From Scatophagus argus (lineage: Eukaryota > Chordata > Actinopteri > Scatophagidae): a DNA stretch of 64,000 bases. The position numbers were made by a program, and so were the translations under genes. Shown here one piece after another: positions 24,887-42,784 of this stretch; the first letter of the stretch is position 1; each line of letters opens with the position of its first letter. The notes beneath the pieces were generated by a model. That model had not been told where the DNA came from, ran no database searches, and saw only the letters and a program-made list of their open reading frames with translations. The stretch is taken from positions 14,052,318-14,116,317 of the forward strand of contig NC_058506.1 of assembly GCF_020382885.2 (NCBI RefSeq), written 5' to 3'.

Positions 24887-25640
24887 TGCGCGTAAACCCT
24901 CACGGCAGGCGACCCGGTGGCCCGGGACGGAAGGAGGAAAAAGACCGTTGGGTAGGTAGTGTCCCGGTAGGAAGCGCCGTGTGCACTGTTAACACCTGCA
25001 CGCCCGAGCTCTTCGTCCCCTGCGTTTCTCCTGAAGGCAGTGGGACGATTTTTAATCCGGCCGAACGGAAAGTAGATCCTCGGATACGTAAAAATAGGAT
25101 TGCAACAAGATGGCGATGCGAGCACGGGAATACACACAACAAGGCGAGTCGTGTTCTCGTTAAGACCCGCCCCTCTCGGATTCCTGCCCCGCCCTGTTAC
25201 TACGGCCTCTGACAAAGCCCGGCGAACGCATCACGCCCTCCTACTCCGCGTTGTCGGTCTCGGTAAACGCTAGCTCTCTCTACTCACAAAACTGCGATTT
25301 CATCTATCGTAACCTCTGTGTTTTAAAGCTACCGGAAACAAAAAGAGAATTTCAGTCTACTCGCTTAGTTCCGTGTGCTTCGCGACAGGGAAGTCCCGTT
25401 GACGTCAATCGTCCTCCATGTTTTGGTTCCTGCTGTTGGCCCGCAGCGCATGAAGAACAATCAGGCGCCAGCGAGCCAATCAGCGCTCAGAACAACAAGG
25501 CATGGTGCTGGTCCACATGGGCACCCGCCCGGCCCGAGCGCGGCTCATTTGCATGGCGAGAGCGTGACTGGCCACCCTGCTGTCTCGAGATCAGAGCTGT
25601 CAATCAGAGGCCAATGGGCGGGGTTTACTAGTGTATGGGG
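24887..25640 (-). promoter_or_regulatory. mnt promoter / CpG-rich 5' region
   Basis: This stretch is GC- and CpG-rich compared with its flanks and lies directly upstream of the mnt start codon. It holds a YY1-like AAGATGGC word at 25107-25114, a perfect palindromic CRE TGACGTCA at 25400-25407, a CCAAT box at 25476-25480 and a second CCAAT at 25611-25615 abutting a GC box GGGCGGGG at 25616-25623. Paired CCAAT/GC boxes with CRE are typical of TATA-less vertebrate promoters. Transcription could also be divergent, but no plus-strand gene follows. The transcription start itself cannot be placed. Confidence 0.6.
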
Positions 25641-28600
25641 GTGAATAGGAGAAGCAGCTGACCAAAACTAGATTTATTATTATTATTATTCAGTAGGTTT
25701 ATGTTTAAGGCTCATAAGAATTCACCTAAATTCATGTATGATCTATTTTATACCATAGATATTGCACCCTTACCTTTAAACTGGTGTCTTTTCATGTGTT
25801 TCTTTTAATATGAAGATCAACACATAGGCTACTGTAATTTACAAAATAAAGGTAGATATATGTTATAACAACTATTCTCAAATATTGTTAGCAAACAAAG
25901 AATGATAGAGAGGCAACCAAAAATCAATTTATTAACATAAGAAAAGCTGAATTTGTTGGTATGTTACAGCATTCATGCTGTGTAGTGATTGTTTGAATGT
26001 CAAATTTTTTATTTCAAGTTCCCTTCCTGCCAGTTCACTGCATCTCTTTTCCAGATTTGTCATCTCTCACCCACTATTTCTGTATCTCAAGCTGAAAAAT
26101 CTTTGCGATTTGCTGCATCTCAAGGATTTTCTCTTTCTCTGTCTCCATTCATTATTTCCACGTGGTATGGTGCACTGCTTCTGATGCTGGATATTGAGTA
26201 TGGTATACTGTGAGTGTTGTGTAATGATGGATGTGCTGCATGACGTTATGTGATGATATTTAACATGTAATGAAACAGCAGTGCTGGTTTATGCAATACA
26301 TTTACCTCAGGTGAAAAATAAATCTTATCTTGGTGTTATGATATATTAATGGTTTACATTACAAGGGTGTGTTTTTCTATACACTGCATAGAGATGCATG
26401 TAGCGTGTATGTGGCTGCATAGTAACAGTCTTTGATTGGACACCGCTCTGTCGTATACATCCTCCACCGCATAACAGGGTCTGGCTGTCTGAGCCAATCA
26501 AAACAGCAGCTCAGAAGTACATAAGAGCTGCCTTCGCCATGCCATGTGTCCTGCCTGCACATACAAACCTACTAACACCATTATGGATTGAAAAAAACTG
26601 CAATGCAAAATGATCAGAAACAAATGCAAGAGACAGTGTGTTTGTGTGTGTATGTGTGTGTATGAGAGATAGAGAGAGGGAGAGGGGGTGGATGGAGGGT
26701 CGAAGGTGGGGGCATTTTGCAACAGGCTGAGACACCCATGAGAGCATGTATATCAGAAAATGAATCGGGTAGAAAGTGGGAGGAGGGAGAGAACAGGGAG
26801 GAGAGAGCTGCTGCACATGGTAAGCACATGAGCTGCATGAAAAAAATCTCTATAGGGATGCACATACAGAGGAAAAAGGGGAGGCGGAGGAGGGGGTGAA
26901 ATGGAGAGATGAGGAGGGTGGGACGGATGTGAGGCAGGGACGGGCTGACCCAGTTAGAAGCGCTGCATCACTACTGGATATTAAAGAGAAATGAAATGGA
27001 CCAAGCAAGGAGTGTGTGGCATCATGGACACAAGGGGACGAGAAGGACAGAATTAATTGGCCAAACTAAGAACTTGTAGATTTGTTGCTTGGGTTGTATG
27101 AGATGAATGCACAAAATAGGGGACATTTCTCACATACAAACCAGGGAGGATCAAAAGTTTAATTCCGAATCAAAACATATTTCCATAACTCCAAACCCAA
27201 TTATAATCTTATACTTGCCACTCAAAATTTAAATTCATGTCAAGGATGTCAAGAGAATGACAGTGCGATGTATTGTCACCATCATTAATTGTTAGACAGT
27301 TCCCTAAGGTGGAAAGTTAACAATGTCACCTGTCTCACTGTCATTATGCAGACACAATGAATATTAAAAAACAATTTCACTTTCACGTTTCTCCTCTGCT
27401 GCCTCCATAGAGCGACAACATGTTCAGGTTTATTACGCTTTTCCGTGATATCCATGTGACCACTGCTCACAGTGCCGCTGCTTTTTTGCCTTATAGGGAC
27501 ATTGAACCTCTCCATGTGTGTGTGTTACCACTAGAGGGCGCCGCATCCTGGAACATACCTCGTCCAAAACTGCTCCAGACCTACTCATCGTTGGGCTATG
27601 ATGGGATTAGTACGTCGGTCACGTAAACTAGCGGAACACACGTAAGCTATACCGGGGTGACACACAAACCTATATATTAATACAGACCCTGCAGCTCTCT
27701 CTTCTTGTCAATGTCTTCCTGCATAAAGACAGGCCAGCCTGCTGCTTAGGACTGTAGGTTACAATCCTCTGTGGGAGAATCAATGCTGCTGCACCTGACA
27801 GAGGCAGGTGTTGGTGTGTAGCCTACACTGACCTTGAAATTCTCAACACATCATCAGTGGTGGTTCATACCTCCTCTGTGATGACCTGACCTAGAAGCGG
27901 TATAAATGAGAAAGTGAGCTTCTTCTGTCCTGTTATGATGCTTTGAGCTCGCATGAGGGGGAGGAAAAAAAAAAAAAAGTGAGTGCAAGGAAGGAGAGCG
28001 TGGTGACGGGCGGATGTAGGCCAATGTTTCTACTCCGGTGCCTCCGCTGAGGAACAGGAGTTTCAGACCGAGACAGGTTTATTATCCTTTCATTAAGTCC
28101 CAGATGAAGGCACTTGCACACGTGTAAGCTCACCAGCTTCAGCGCAAACCATACCGTGACCCCATTGTCGCTGTCCCTCAGTTGAACCTGGTGGTGTGAG
28201 AACTTTCCCCTTCGTTTCCATCTGCATTTTACGCTTTACTCCACCCTCACGGACCTGCAGGACAGAGCAAGGTGTGGTGTGCGCACATTTGGTATCCTGG
28301 CAACAGCGACAGAGTAACTGCTGTGTGTGTGTCTGTTTGAGGTAGGCTGGGGCACCGTACATAATTGATCAGGGGGGCCTGAACTGTGCCTGCTGCCTCC
28401 TGATGCCTCTGCCTCTCCAGTGTGAGCCTGCAGTGTAAGCAACTGGGCTGAACCCGAGGAATAAATGTCAGATGTTATTATACAAGTATCAGTGCTACAC
28501 CGTTTCCATCTCAAAAAACAAACAACAACAAAAAAAGATCTGTTCCTCTTCTGCATGCATCAATAACTGCGTCCACACTCTGACCTTTGCTCAGCTAGCA

Positions 28601-29200
28601 GGTGGCTAAAAATGCTAAGAGGCCTTGCAGTAGCATCCCTTAAATCAGTGCGCCAGAGCCTGGTAGTTGGTTATACATAAATAATACTTGCTGTCTAGTG
28701 CAGCAGTTTTCCAGTTTTTAATCTCATGACCCCTTTTATTCCCGGAAGCTCTTTATTCTTATGATGGTATGAACCCATTTTTCAAAAGAACATCTTAGCA
28801 CTTAATTTTGTGGGCCACTCATTTTGTGGGTCACTGATCTCCATTTCACAAACTGATAGTTGAACTAATAGTATTTCAAAATGCCCAAATTTTCAACTGC
28901 CACAGCGCACAACAGCCAGAGTTAGACAGATTAAATGATTGAGAATATATGAAATATGAAAAATTTCCAGAAAACCTTGTAAGAATGGAGTCTAAATATT
29001 GCCAATTTCAGTACAAGTCAAGAGAATTTCCTACTATGCCAACCTAAATCGAAATAAGGCTGTTCAGGATGGACAAAGTTCAACACATCTGACCTCACTA
29101 TGAAACTGTTTCCCAGAGGCTTTCTTTCCCCCCATCATCTCGTTTCAAGCTCCATTCCTCAAAAGAAAGCACACAAACAGGTAACTTATATTTACAGAAT
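25641..29200. other. intergenic region between mnt and pafah1b1
   Basis: No exon or RNA gene recognised. AT-rich with short TTATTA, GAGAGG and CA/TG runs. A strong CTCF-like core is at 27528-27541. Short open frames here, for example at 25975-26213 and 27420-27626, lack domains and are treated as chance. Confidence 0.5.
27528..27541 (+). promoter_or_regulatory. CTCF-like binding site (14-bp core)
   Basis: CCACTAGAGGGCGC meets every position of the CTCF core CCASYAGRKGGCRS. It is the only strong match on the plus strand noticed and lies in the mnt-pafah1b1 intergenic region. Occupancy is unknown. Confidence 0.5.
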
Positions 29201-29202
29201 TT

Positions 29203-30422
29203 TATTTCATTATGTTGCAAACAATGACATCCAGATATATTGATACACAATTTTTACTGTGCGTGTATGTGCATTTGTGAGTGTATGTGTATGTGTGTGT
29301 GTGAAGAGAGCAGTGAAACCACAGAAAGCAGAATGAATATCCCGTGAGGGAGCCCTCAGTGGGTTAACAAGGCAGAGTTAGCGAGAGAGAGGGCACTGGG
29401 CGATTCTCTGGGCCGACGTACACACACACACACAAACCTCATAAAAGGTGAGCAGACTTTTTCCTCTGTTAAACACACTTTTGCTATGGGGCGTGTGCCT
29501 GTGCTCTGAGCAGCTTAGGGATCATTAAGGTCCTGTGAGTGTCTACTAGAAAGCAAGTTTGTTAAAAGAGATGAAGTAGCATGAATGAACACAGTGGGTG
29601 AGAAACTTTGCCCGTCTCTCCTCTGACCATCAGAGCAGAGACGATGGAGAGGTTCCCGTCATATTATACAAACATACACACACACACGATGTATGCACAC
29701 ACGTACATGTGCAGTCGCCCACAGAAACTCGTGATTCAACTAAGGAGCTGCATCCTGCTTCATTTTTTTCTTCAACTGGTTATCATCCTCTCCGGGACAG
29801 CTTTTCACTCGTTCTCTTTCTTTTACGCTTACTTTCCTCCCACCATCCGCGCAGTGACAGGCCACAACAATGGAAGCATGGAGTAGAACAAAACAAAACC
29901 TAAACCCCCTCAACAAGGGGTGCGGTCAGTCAGTTAACCGAAATCCACCTGCGCCAGCACACAAGGATATGTTACCCTTTGATCCGACAGGAAGTCTTGA
30001 CAACAGTATGCAAATTCGGCAAATTTAACAGTATACAATTTTTTTTGTTTGATTCACCATGCAAGGAATACTTCTTATCTTTTGAGTGTGTTTATGTGTC
30101 AGAGATTGCGTGACATTTATTAAGCGTACCCTACATCCAGAATAATTTACATAAAAGGACGATAGTCATCTTAATAGGGCTGGACCGATGTAGGGGAGGA
30201 GGGGAGGAGAGGGGAGCGAGGGGAGGGAGAGGATGGCGAGAAGGTAAAGCGCCATGGTCAGCTATGGTTTGGAGTGCGAGAGATGAGGGGCTGGGCTGGT
30301 AGTCAGGACACAAGAGAAAGGGCTGAGGTGCAGGAGCGGGGTTGTTGTAAGGTGGGGATTCAGGGCTGTTTTTGGAGTTAGGAAGAGGGGAGCAGAACAG
30401 GGATGGAGAGATGGAGGCAGTC
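29203..30422 (-). other. pafah1b1 3' UTR
   Basis: The segment follows the LIS1 stop and ends at a probable minus-strand AATAAA signal near 29203-29208. It carries purine/pyrimidine-rich tracts (30185-30300 on the plus strand is GAG/GGGA-rich) and short CA runs. No exon of another gene is seen. Confidence 0.5.
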
Positions 30423-35274
<4,852 letters not shown>

Positions 35275-37417
35275 GGTGGCTGCTGTTCTCTCCCTCTTGG
35301 GGAGGTGAGGGTGATATGCTGGGAGAGTCTGGCAGGAAAGTGTGTGTTGGGGAGGTCCGATCCCTCAGTGATGTTCTTCCTTCGGAGACTCAGAGGTGGC
35401 GAGAAGAGTGCCACGCAGAGGGAGGTAAACTGGAAATGCTGCTGTCAATCAACTGCTGGAACAAGGCTCCACAAGTATTCTCGGTGGTCCAAATCTCACT
35501 CACTGATCAGATGTGCCCATCACCTGATGAACAGAGAGAGGAAAAATAGGAAAAATTAGGCATCTGCACAAATTGGTTCTATAACAAGATTTCTTATCTA
35601 CCTTCTTTAAGTAAAACAAAGAAGTGAAGTGATACAAAACCTTACAGTACAATATTAAATTAATTAATGACAGGAAGTCATTATTATTTCATGGGAGTGT
35701 AAGACATACTTGCATTAATTTTGGTTTTAAATTTGAGTTCTAGGGCACGTAACCATCCCAGTAAAAGAGCACAGATCAACAGCACAAACTGACTTATCAA
35801 AACATGACACTCAGAGATTGTGAAGCTAATAAGAACGTTCACTTCCTGAGCTTCAACACTGCTGGTACCTGGAGCCACAATAGCACTAAGCTGCTTAGCG
35901 GCTAGACCAGACAACCTGAAGTCTATATACTCTGTGTGTGTGTTTCTGAGTGATAGAGACTACAAGTCCTCCATACAGCTGACAGTGCAATGTAAAGATG
36001 GGACTGGACAGCAGCTAACGCGATTAACCCCAGACACAGAGGGAGGACTTTCAAGGCAAGCCACCCTTGCGTGCATTATTGTCTGGTGCAGCGTTCTTGT
36101 CAGTTTCACTGTCTGCTGCCAGCTACTGCTTCTAAACACAAAAAAAACTACTTCAAGAAAATAAATAATTGAATGATACTTCTAACATTCTGCATATATT
36201 TTTTTACTTCACAGATGAGCACTGGAGCATTTCTTTCAGTGAAATCATCGAAGCAGCAGACGACAACAAAACATTTGGCCAGAAGCGTCCTAGAATGAAC
36301 CCCTTTTTCCTCCCTGCAAAAATGATGAGTGCTGAGGTGACAGGAGAGATCTAGTGATTTTAGCTGAGCAGCACCCACAGCATGTCTCAAAAATTTGACC
36401 AAAGAGACCAACCTCTAAACTATTACATAACTAAGGCGATCTCTGTGTCTTCTGTACCCGCCCGAGACTCCTGAGCTTCACCGGCAACTGTATTTGATGG
36501 AAATGTTTTAAGGGAATACATACATAAATTGATATGCAAAATAAACTAATGACACTATGGCGTCTAGTTTCAGTCAGTTAAAAAATATTTTTAAGACCTG
36601 CAAGAGTCCTCCAATTATCAGTGAAAGGCAAATGTACAGTTTTGTAGTCTTAGCATTAAATAGCGGAACAAAGACAGTCATAAATAAAGAAGAGTTCAAG
36701 GTCCTGTCTATGTGTCAGGCTTATCAAAGGAAATGATGTAGAGTGGTTTGTTTACAACCTGTGCGATCATCTGAGCGCTAAGTCCACTTCAGCCCTAAAA
36801 TGCATTGATTGCTTATTTGCACCCATAAAAAGTATTGTATCTTCACACTTGGCATTATAACATGGTTCCACTTGCATTTGGAGTGACGACTTTGCTCCTC
36901 CCCACTCTGTCTGTGAATACTACATGTGGTCAGGTCAAGGGTCCAAAACAAATTTTTTTAAACGCCCAGCTGAAGGGTTTTTCTAAAAGTACCGTAGGTA
37001 TCCCTGAGCAAGGTGCTGAACTGACCACCTCCTACCCCTGGGACAACATGATCAGGCTTACTTTGAAAGCGAACAGAGGGGAAAAGATATTTTCCAGCTG
37101 CAGTACATGAATACATCATTTGAATTTAAATGTCTGTAAACAGTAAAGTAGAACAAAGAGTCATTTTCTGGAAATGCCAGTAGGGGCCTGTAAAAATGAT
37201 CACACAAGTCATTGTTCCTCCACAAACTCAGCATTCTTTTGCCAAGGACATATGACAGAAAGTACACAAAAATACACAGACTGTCGACAGGGACAAAAGC
37301 CATAGCGATGAAATTAGAGATTCAAGCAAGATACAGATGGTAGATGACTTGGACCTAACAATACAGCGATACACATACACGACCACGCACACAACCCACC
37401 GCACCAACACATATAAT

Positions 37418-39356
37418 CAGTGTTTCCCCTTTAACTGAACAAGCCTGGCAAGCCAACGGGAACCTCTACCAAGTTAAAATGAAAAAACCTTAAAACCAAA
37501 AATCCTTTGATTTGAAAATCAATTACTTGTGTATGTGAAAGCCTCTTTGTGGTACTGTTCTGAAACCTGAGTCAATTCCTGTGTCACTGCCTGGAAAACT
37601 CTTGACATGATGTGGGTGCCACTGCTGTCAGAGTCTGTAAGTGACTATGGAGCACAAGCACATGGAATAAATGTCAACTAACATGAGAATGGTGCTGCCA
37701 GTGAAGATAAAAGGCTCGAATGCAGGGGACAGACAACCACTACCAAATACATTAATGTTTTTCTCCAAAACTCCACAGCCAAGCAAAAATAAAGATGGGA
37801 AAAAGGGCACAAGTGGGACAAGTGAGACAGGCAAATGAGAAAAAAGTCAGAGGGGCAAAAGTGAGGGACTCGAGTAAAGTCAAGACTTGCTTACAAGACT
37901 CCAGCTCCAGGATACAAAATAAAGGCACACATCAACAATGTGGCTTGGGCCCAGAGTGGTTGAAGGGGCCCCAAATATAGCCCTAAGTTGTACCAGACTA
38001 CCCATGGTAAGCTGCAATTGGTTGAGCATATCACAAATGGAAAAGTGATTAGCTTATACTGTATTTTTGTGCTATTGATGAATGACTGATATCATACAGT
38101 TACACAGTATTATGCAGTAAATAAATACATACATATTCATGCAATGAATACATCTCATTAAATCATCCTCTCCTTGTGATATTTTTGGATGTAATGAGTG
38201 AACAAAATTTGAACATAAATACAAATTGGCACATTGATCGAAGTGGATTGCATCAATATACCAACACACACATCTCATCTGTTATTGGGAGCATAACATC
38301 GGGCCTGACAAACTTTTAAGAGAAACACTGCTGTAAAACCTGAATCAGAATCAGAAATACTTTATTGATCCCTAGGGGAAATTGCTTAGTTACTACTCAA
38401 TCATATGTGTAGTATTTGTAGTAAAACAGAACAAGGGGAACAGGAAGCTGCCTAGAATGAACACTGGCAACATGGTACCAACATCCAGGCTGTGACTAAA
38501 TCTAAATCTGTGCATTGCAGATACACTACACAAAACACAGATGATGGATACTATTAAATCCATTTGGACAAAACAGCCATCTATAAAACACAAAAAACAT
38601 TCAAAATTTCTGGAGATACTGTTCCTTAATTAAATCAATTTTCTGTTACACTTTTTAGTTTTCTTAATTTGTTTGCCTAAAGAATCCTGCAAACATTTTT
38701 TTAACAAGGTATTTGTTAATTCCTTTGCATTACAGATTACACAAAATGTATTGCAATGATGCTGCATAACACAGCAACTGTCCACCTAATTTTATGGTTT
38801 ACTCACGTCTCTTTCCCCAGACACAGGCTTCTACACCTCTGGTCTCTGACTGCCCACAGAGCAGCTTTCCCCACCCCACCTCTTTCTGTTTATCTCAGTC
38901 AGTGTCTTTGACTTGACTTGACTGTCTTTCTCTTTTCTCTTGACTTTCTTCATTAGTGGCTGAGGAGCACGTGGAGGAGGCTTCTTGTTCGTGACATAGC
39001 AAAATGATTAAAAGCAACCTGGTACCAAATGACATTGCAAGCACACTTGCACTTCCAAGCAAGTGTACTTACAAGCTTAAACAGGAGAGGTCACACATCA
39101 ATCAGTGCATTTAATACCCAAGAACTTCTCTCTCTCCCTGTCTCTGCAGAACATGACTGTCAATACTCAGTAGATGGGAGGGGTAGAATGACAGGAGATT
39201 GTCTACTTCATCAATTGTGGATGGTGTCGGACAAAAAGAAAAAAGAAAATAAAAACAGATTGCCAAATATTCTTTGGTGATCCATCTGGCACCGATCTTT
39301 GGTGGCCATTAATGTACCTGGATGGCCATCCCAACGAAACTCTATAGGAAACACTG
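37418..39356. mobile_element. hAT-like transposon termini (possible non-autonomous element, about 1.9 kb)
   Basis: CAGTGTTTCCCC begins at 37418, and its inverted counterpart AGGAAACACTG ends at 39356; a third inverted end GAGAAACACTG ends at 38330. CAGTGTTTCC-type termini are common in fish hAT elements. The 8-base flanks of the outer pair do not match as a target-site duplication, so the outer ends may belong to different or nested copies. No transposase frame is present. Confidence 0.35.
38343..38384 (+). mobile_element. LINE-type 3' tail fragment, copy 1
   Basis: The words AATCAGAATCAGAAATACTT, then TATTGATCCC and GGGGAAATT occur in a row, a sequence very frequent in fish genomes at retroelement ends. 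The exact family is not certain from memory. A second copy lies in opposite orientation at 60385-60426. Confidence 0.45.
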
Positions 39357-41723
39357 CTAAGTAAGAGGACATTTATATCACAATCTCAATAAATCACCTG
39401 AAAAGTAGAAGCTCTATGATGATCTCAAACCATCAGCTCATTCACCCCTTAGCTTGACTCAGTGGGCTGCACTCCACAATCACGGCTCATTTTGACAATC
39501 CCTTCAAGATGGCAATACGCTGACGCAAAACCCTGGCCTCTATCATCAAACAACCTCCTGTTTAAACTCTCAAAGTGTATAAATTAGAGATGTATCAGCC
39601 GATACGAGCTAATTTCAGACATTACGTTATCAGTATATATGTGAGCTGACAAATAACAAGAAACTGAAGTAAAAAAAACAAAAAAAAAGCCAAATCATTA
39701 AGCAAAACCAAAGAGTACAAGTTGCAAATTGCTAAAAACGGAAAATGCTGATTTATTTAATGGGTTGTGTGAAGAAAATGAATACATGTTAATATACTGA
39801 AGTTTGAATGTGATAAATCATTCGACTGCACCAATGATCGACAGCGGCAAATCTGTTATCTCTCCACAAGCATCGGTGTAAAAACATTCAGGTAGCAGCT
39901 TCTCTTTTTATGGCCGGATCGCATTCATCGTCACTACCTAAAGTTAATTGTGTGAGTAGCTTGATAACAGGCCAAACAAGCTCTGGTGCAATCATTTCCA
40001 AGTGTGTATGACCTTTGGGGTGTTTAGCAAAACGAGGAGCATTAAACTGCTGTGCCTCATCTCTGTCTTCCACTATTAATCAAAATGTACATTCTAGCTG
40101 CTTAAGGGCCACAAAACTTGACCAGGACATCCCTGGTATGAATTGTAATAGAAAGCCTTTCCTTTAAAAAATTGAGGAAAAAAAAAAATCACATTTGAGT
40201 AGTAATAATGCATTTTAGATGGAAAAACAATCTCACCTCAATATGTGACTGACTACATGCGTAGTGTGCAGACAATTGAGAGCACGGGCAGCATGACATC
40301 CAAATTTAATTTACCTGCCACTGAAGAAAACTGGGACGTCACTAAGTGGTGGTTGAGTCTCTGCATCCTCTCTGCTCTCTCTCAAGAACTACAAAATTTT
40401 ACCAAAACATATTGTCTTGTCTGGTTTAAAATGTAAAATCTAAAAAGGTGAACAGATTACATGAATTTAAGCTCCCATTAGGCTACAATAACAAGGAGTG
40501 ACGTCAATCATGCCTCATCTGGTTTTCTCAGAGCCCTAAAAATTTGTCTTGGTCACAGTGGCATGTTCAGTCATGCAAACAGTACACTGATGTGACCAAG
40601 TCTTTACCAAATGAACAACAGTTATCAATTCTGGTATAAAAGCACCACTCTAAAACTATGTAGAAATTAACGTGAAAATGTAATGTTGATTAAGAAAATT
40701 TGTCTATAAGTTGTTCTATACTAAATATTTTTCGTCAAATTCAATGTTATTTTAACACAACAAACAATTACACAAAGAAGCACTGAATTTTGAAGAGACA
40801 ATCGCTGTAAAACTGACAAAACAGCAATTAAACCAGCCACCAGCATTAGTTCAGGCTGCATATCAAGTTTTCAGTCATTGTGTGTTGATTATCTGAAGCT
40901 GTTCTACAATGCCCCTCCTTATGGGTGACCTTCAAGCTAAACAAGTCCCTACTGGCACAAATGAACCACAAGGCCATGTTTGATTACAAATCAGACATCA
41001 AAACAAATGTTTTAGTTTCTTAGCCCCGCAGTACTTCAATACATTTTCTTGAACCAATAAGGTGTCTCAGGATTTATTGTGATATTAGTCTAACGTCCCA
41101 CAATAGCACTCTAAGCTCAAAAGTTACTCAACCATTATCTAAAACATACTGCACATGCCATCAATTCCAGCAGTCATCATTTAGTTCTTCTCATATTGAT
41201 AGGAAAAAGAATAAGTGGAGATGCAGGCATAAATATAGCAGAACTAAAACCTTCACTGCACTTTCAAAAACATCTTATTATTTTAGAAAACACAGCACAG
41301 GTAAAATGTTGAGATGCTGGAGTGCTTTGAAAAATTGAGCATATTTAAATAGGTCCACAGCCTATTCTACAACCAGACAGGCACTGTAATATTTAATGCT
41401 TTGCAGTGAAAGCTACTGGACAATTTCTGACTGTTCAGTTGGCTAGTAAAATTCAGCTCACGCGACAATCCTGTAGATCTCAAGAACTGGTATATTTCGT
41501 ACTGGCCCTTTTTCTAGTCTCCACCCTAACCGTGATTCCTCAAACCGTGATAGATTATATTTAGGAAGCTTGCAGTATGTATGAAAACATCAAAAATAAT
41601 TAGACTGCTGTGCGTTTTTGGAGAAACGGTTCTGAGTCCAATATCTAGATTGGGTGACGTCTTTCCAAGATTCGATGCCCACAAGGGCAAAGTTGCAGCA
41701 ATGGCTCAGCAACGCCCTTTGCA

Positions 41724-41735
41724 GCTAACGTTAGC
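41724..41735. repeat. 12-bp palindrome GCTAACGTTAGC
   Basis: Perfect palindrome in pafah1b1 intron 1. Two half-site clusters and a second perfect copy (42190-42201) follow within 500 bases. Confidence 0.8.
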
Positions 41736-42189
41736 TTAGCGCGATAACGCAGACGTTAACTGAAGCTGTCAGTTTGAGCAGGCTAGATTACACTAACACA
41801 CAGTCACCAAAGGAAAACATTCAACGGCCGCCAACAAGTACCTAAGCAGCACAGTCACTTGTTGAAAATAAAACATTACTTCGGTGTTAAAATATGTAAG
41901 TCGAATAGGATATGTAACTTAAACCAAGTTTGATTAACGGAGTTATTAGCTGATATTTACCAGTACAACACTATTTAGTTGTTACAGACTCACATAATTT
42001 AAATATGTCCATACCAAACTTTGTCAATGTTTCAAATTTAGCATTTGATTAGTGTATTTGCTAGCAACATCAGAATATTTGCACCCGGCTGTAAAAAATA
42101 TGGCAGCTAGATGACAGCATCTAAGTTAGCTTAGCCGGGCTAACGTACCACGTTAGCTGTTCCCAGCAGAACGCCCATAAATAGACGTA

Positions 42190-42201
42190 GCTAACGTTAG
42201 C
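42190..42201. repeat. 12-bp palindrome GCTAACGTTAGC (second copy)
   Basis: Identical palindrome about 110 bases from the putative pafah1b1 first exon. Flanked by GTTAGCTTAGCCGGGCTAACG-type half sites at about 42124-42160. Confidence 0.8.
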
Positions 42202-42305
42202 CAAATGTTCACAACAAGTGTCTCGACACCAATCACACATTGACCGAGAAACACATAACTGGTTTTAAGAGCGCAATCACATTCTGCATAGTTGAATATC
42301 ATCAC

Positions 42306-42740
42306 CTTGGTATTATTTTCACACCCAGTCTCTGAATCGATGCTCTTGTGAATGCCAACTTTGCCACTTAGCTTAGCTTTCGGCCTCTCCGCCATTTTGA
42401 GATCGGAACGGGAAAGCGCAGACACTGCAGGTAATTCGTCGTCAAAAATAACAAGTATTTTTAAGTGCCAAAACAAAAACACGGACGCGTGTAAAAACTA
42501 CTAACTTACCCTCTGAAAAGGGGTCATTCTCATATCCCCTTGAAAGGTCTAAGCATGCGATGGGATACCCTGATTTTGCTGTGGTATTGTGACTTTTCAC
42601 ATCACCGGCACGGTCGGTCAGATTTTTTCTCCTCTTTGGTACCACCGCATTTGCCCGGCCCCAGCTAACGGTCGCGGTTGGATATCGGCCGCGCGCACGT
42701 TGGAGGTGAGCGGAAGCGCGCGGCGTGGATATCTTACGCT
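42306..42740 (-). promoter_or_regulatory. pafah1b1 promoter and putative non-coding first exon(s)
   Basis: A GC/CpG-rich block (about 42590-42740) lies upstream of LIS1 and just beyond the end of the cluh 3' UTR. Two possible leader exons end at GT donors: one ending near 42510 (AGAGG/GTAAGTTAG) and one at 42306 (CCAAG/GTGATG). The latter contains an AAAATGGCGG YY1-type word at 42389-42398, typical of TATA-less start sites. Its ATG (42395) opens a 30-codon frame that does not join the LIS1 frame at 35274 and so would be an upstream ORF. Exact exon usage is inferred. Confidence 0.45.
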
Positions 42741-42784
42741 CTTTGAATTAAAGGGGAAACACACCATCACTTTAAGTTCCATAT

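Larger units (their letters stand above)
35275..42305 (-). other. pafah1b1 intron 1 (about 7 kb)
   Basis: No exon is recognisable between the LIS1 start exon and the GC-rich promoter at about 42300-42700, matching the long first intron of this gene in other vertebrates. It contains hAT-like terminal sequences (37418, 38330, 39356), a LINE-type tail (38343-38384), a TGACGTCA word at 40499-40506 and a GCTAACGTTAGC palindrome (41724-41735). An open frame at 36835-37110 has no domain. Confidence 0.55.

Noticed and set aside
42153-42482. 109-codon minus-strand frame containing MAERPKAKLSGKVG as a gene
   Set aside because: It lies in the expected pafah1b1 leader region, does not join the LIS1 frame and has no recognised homologue; treated as a possible upstream ORF.
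42442-42645. 67-codon frame with CLDLSRGYENDPF, faintly like pre-SET motifs of histone methyltransferases
   Set aside because: The resemblance is a few residues only, there are no zinc-binding cysteines, and it sits in the GC-rich pafah1b1 leader.
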